A stretch of DNA of 5,654 nt, from assembly GCA_902774655.1 (NCBI GenBank), contig CACYJD010000044.1, positions 1 through 5,654 of the forward strand. The letters run 5' to 3'. Each line of letters starts with the position of its first letter. Position 1 is the stretch's first letter. Source of the DNA: an uncultured Erysipelotrichaceae bacterium. GTDB taxonomy: Bacteria; Bacillota_I; Bacilli_A; RFN20; CAG-826. The notes under the pieces are model-generated. The model did not search any database, had not been told where the DNA came from, and worked only from the letters and a program-made list of their open reading frames with translations. A program made the translations under genes and the position numbers. Of the stretch, positions 5,292 through 5,654 are shown in pieces.

Positions 5292-5654
5292 ATGTTAGAA
5301 ATTATTTTAATTATCTTATCTTCTCTTATTTTAGTAGGACTAATTGTCGCCATCGTCTTATTAATTAAGAATAAGCAAACAAAAAAGACTTCAAATGAAG
5401 ACTTAAAAGAAATTGTTAGACTTCAATCTCAAATTGAGCATCTCTCATTAGAGATGAAAACAAACATCGAATTAAGCGCTTCTAATCAAGTTAATAAGAT
5501 ACTTGAGACATCGAGTAAAACTTCTGAACAAAGTAACGCAAAATTATTACAGTTCGAAAAGAACATCTCCGATTCTATTAATACAAGATTTGATGCTTTA
5601 AATAAGCAAATGGACACCAAATTAGCGGAGATTAATAAGAAAGTTGATGAAAAG
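5292..5654 (+). CDS. rmuC: Probable DNA recombination protein RmuC, N-terminal part (3' end outside window)
   Basis: The first 121 codons of a gene that runs off the window. Residues 1-24 form a single hydrophobic helix (MLEIILIILSSLILVGLIVAIVLLI). A basic stretch KNKQTKK follows, then a long heptad-rich coiled coil from about residue 35 to the end, including INTRFDALNKQMDTKLAEI and NKKVDEK. A membrane anchor plus coiled coil with the LxxLxxxL...KLxEINxxVDEK pattern is typical of RmuC, which goes on to a nuclease-like C-terminal domain and limits rearrangements at short inverted repeats. That catalytic part is not in the window, so another anchored coiled-coil protein remains possible. The start has a consensus ribosome site. 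It probably shares the upstream transcript, since the nearby TTGACA (5255-5260) has no -10 box at a usable distance. Confidence 0.72.
   Translation, partial: MLEIILIILSSLILVGLIVAIVLLIKNKQTKKTSNEDLKEIVRLQSQIEHLSLEMKTNIELSASNQVNKILETSSKTSEQSNAKLLQFEKNISDSINTRFDALNKQMDTKLAEINKKVDEK

Noticed and set aside
1..5654. Mycoplasma-type genetic code (TGA = Trp)
   Set aside because: All 13 Trp codons seen in the called genes are TGG and no in-frame TGA occurs; reading with the standard code gives complete proteins.

Overview
AT-rich, tightly packed bacterial DNA with all six genes on the + strand: partial mscL, a Cof-type HAD phosphatase, an unrecognised 285-residue soluble protein, a 120-residue two-helix membrane protein, an 860-residue VanZ/Ig-like membrane protein, and the start of a probable rmuC. 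The look is that of a low-GC Bacillota/Bacilli lineage close to the mollicute-related uncultured groups (inference from AT richness, AGGAGG-type ribosome sites, and MscL, VanZ and RmuC types). The standard code fits: all 13 Trp codons seen in the called genes are TGG, no TGA occurs in frame, and the five visible stops are TAA or TAG. This argues against a Mycoplasma-type TGA=Trp code.

Layout. 1-258 is the C-terminal end of MscL, closed by a hairpin terminator (283-309). A good promoter (371-399) sits immediately before the HAD gene (406-1254). The HAD gene runs, with a 5-base gap and a strong ribosome site inside its own 3' end, into the unknown 1260-2117 gene. A second promoter-like site precedes the small membrane protein gene (2166-2528), which ends in a strong terminator (2545-2572). 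An AT-rich stretch with an inverted repeat and a -10 box leads into the large gene (2656-5238). The last gene (5292 onward) has a perfect AAGGAGG site and probably shares the transcript of the large gene, because no terminator is visible between them.

Two things stand out. First, the 860-residue protein appears to be one VanZ-like membrane domain. It is split after its first helix by about 390 residues of extracellular Ig-like (Big_2-type) modules, and extended by an unrecognised cytoplasmic region plus four more helices. Second, genes that follow a promoter directly (HAD, small membrane protein, VanZ/Ig) lack a Shine-Dalgarno and have a -10 box placed so that transcription would begin at or within a few bases of the ATG. 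The two genes inside transcripts (285-residue protein, rmuC) have strong Shine-Dalgarno sites. This suggests leaderless first genes and SD-dependent downstream genes.

Most of the identified genes concern the cell envelope (MscL, small membrane protein, VanZ/Ig protein). No shared pathway is evident, and no mobile element, CRISPR array or RNA gene was seen.
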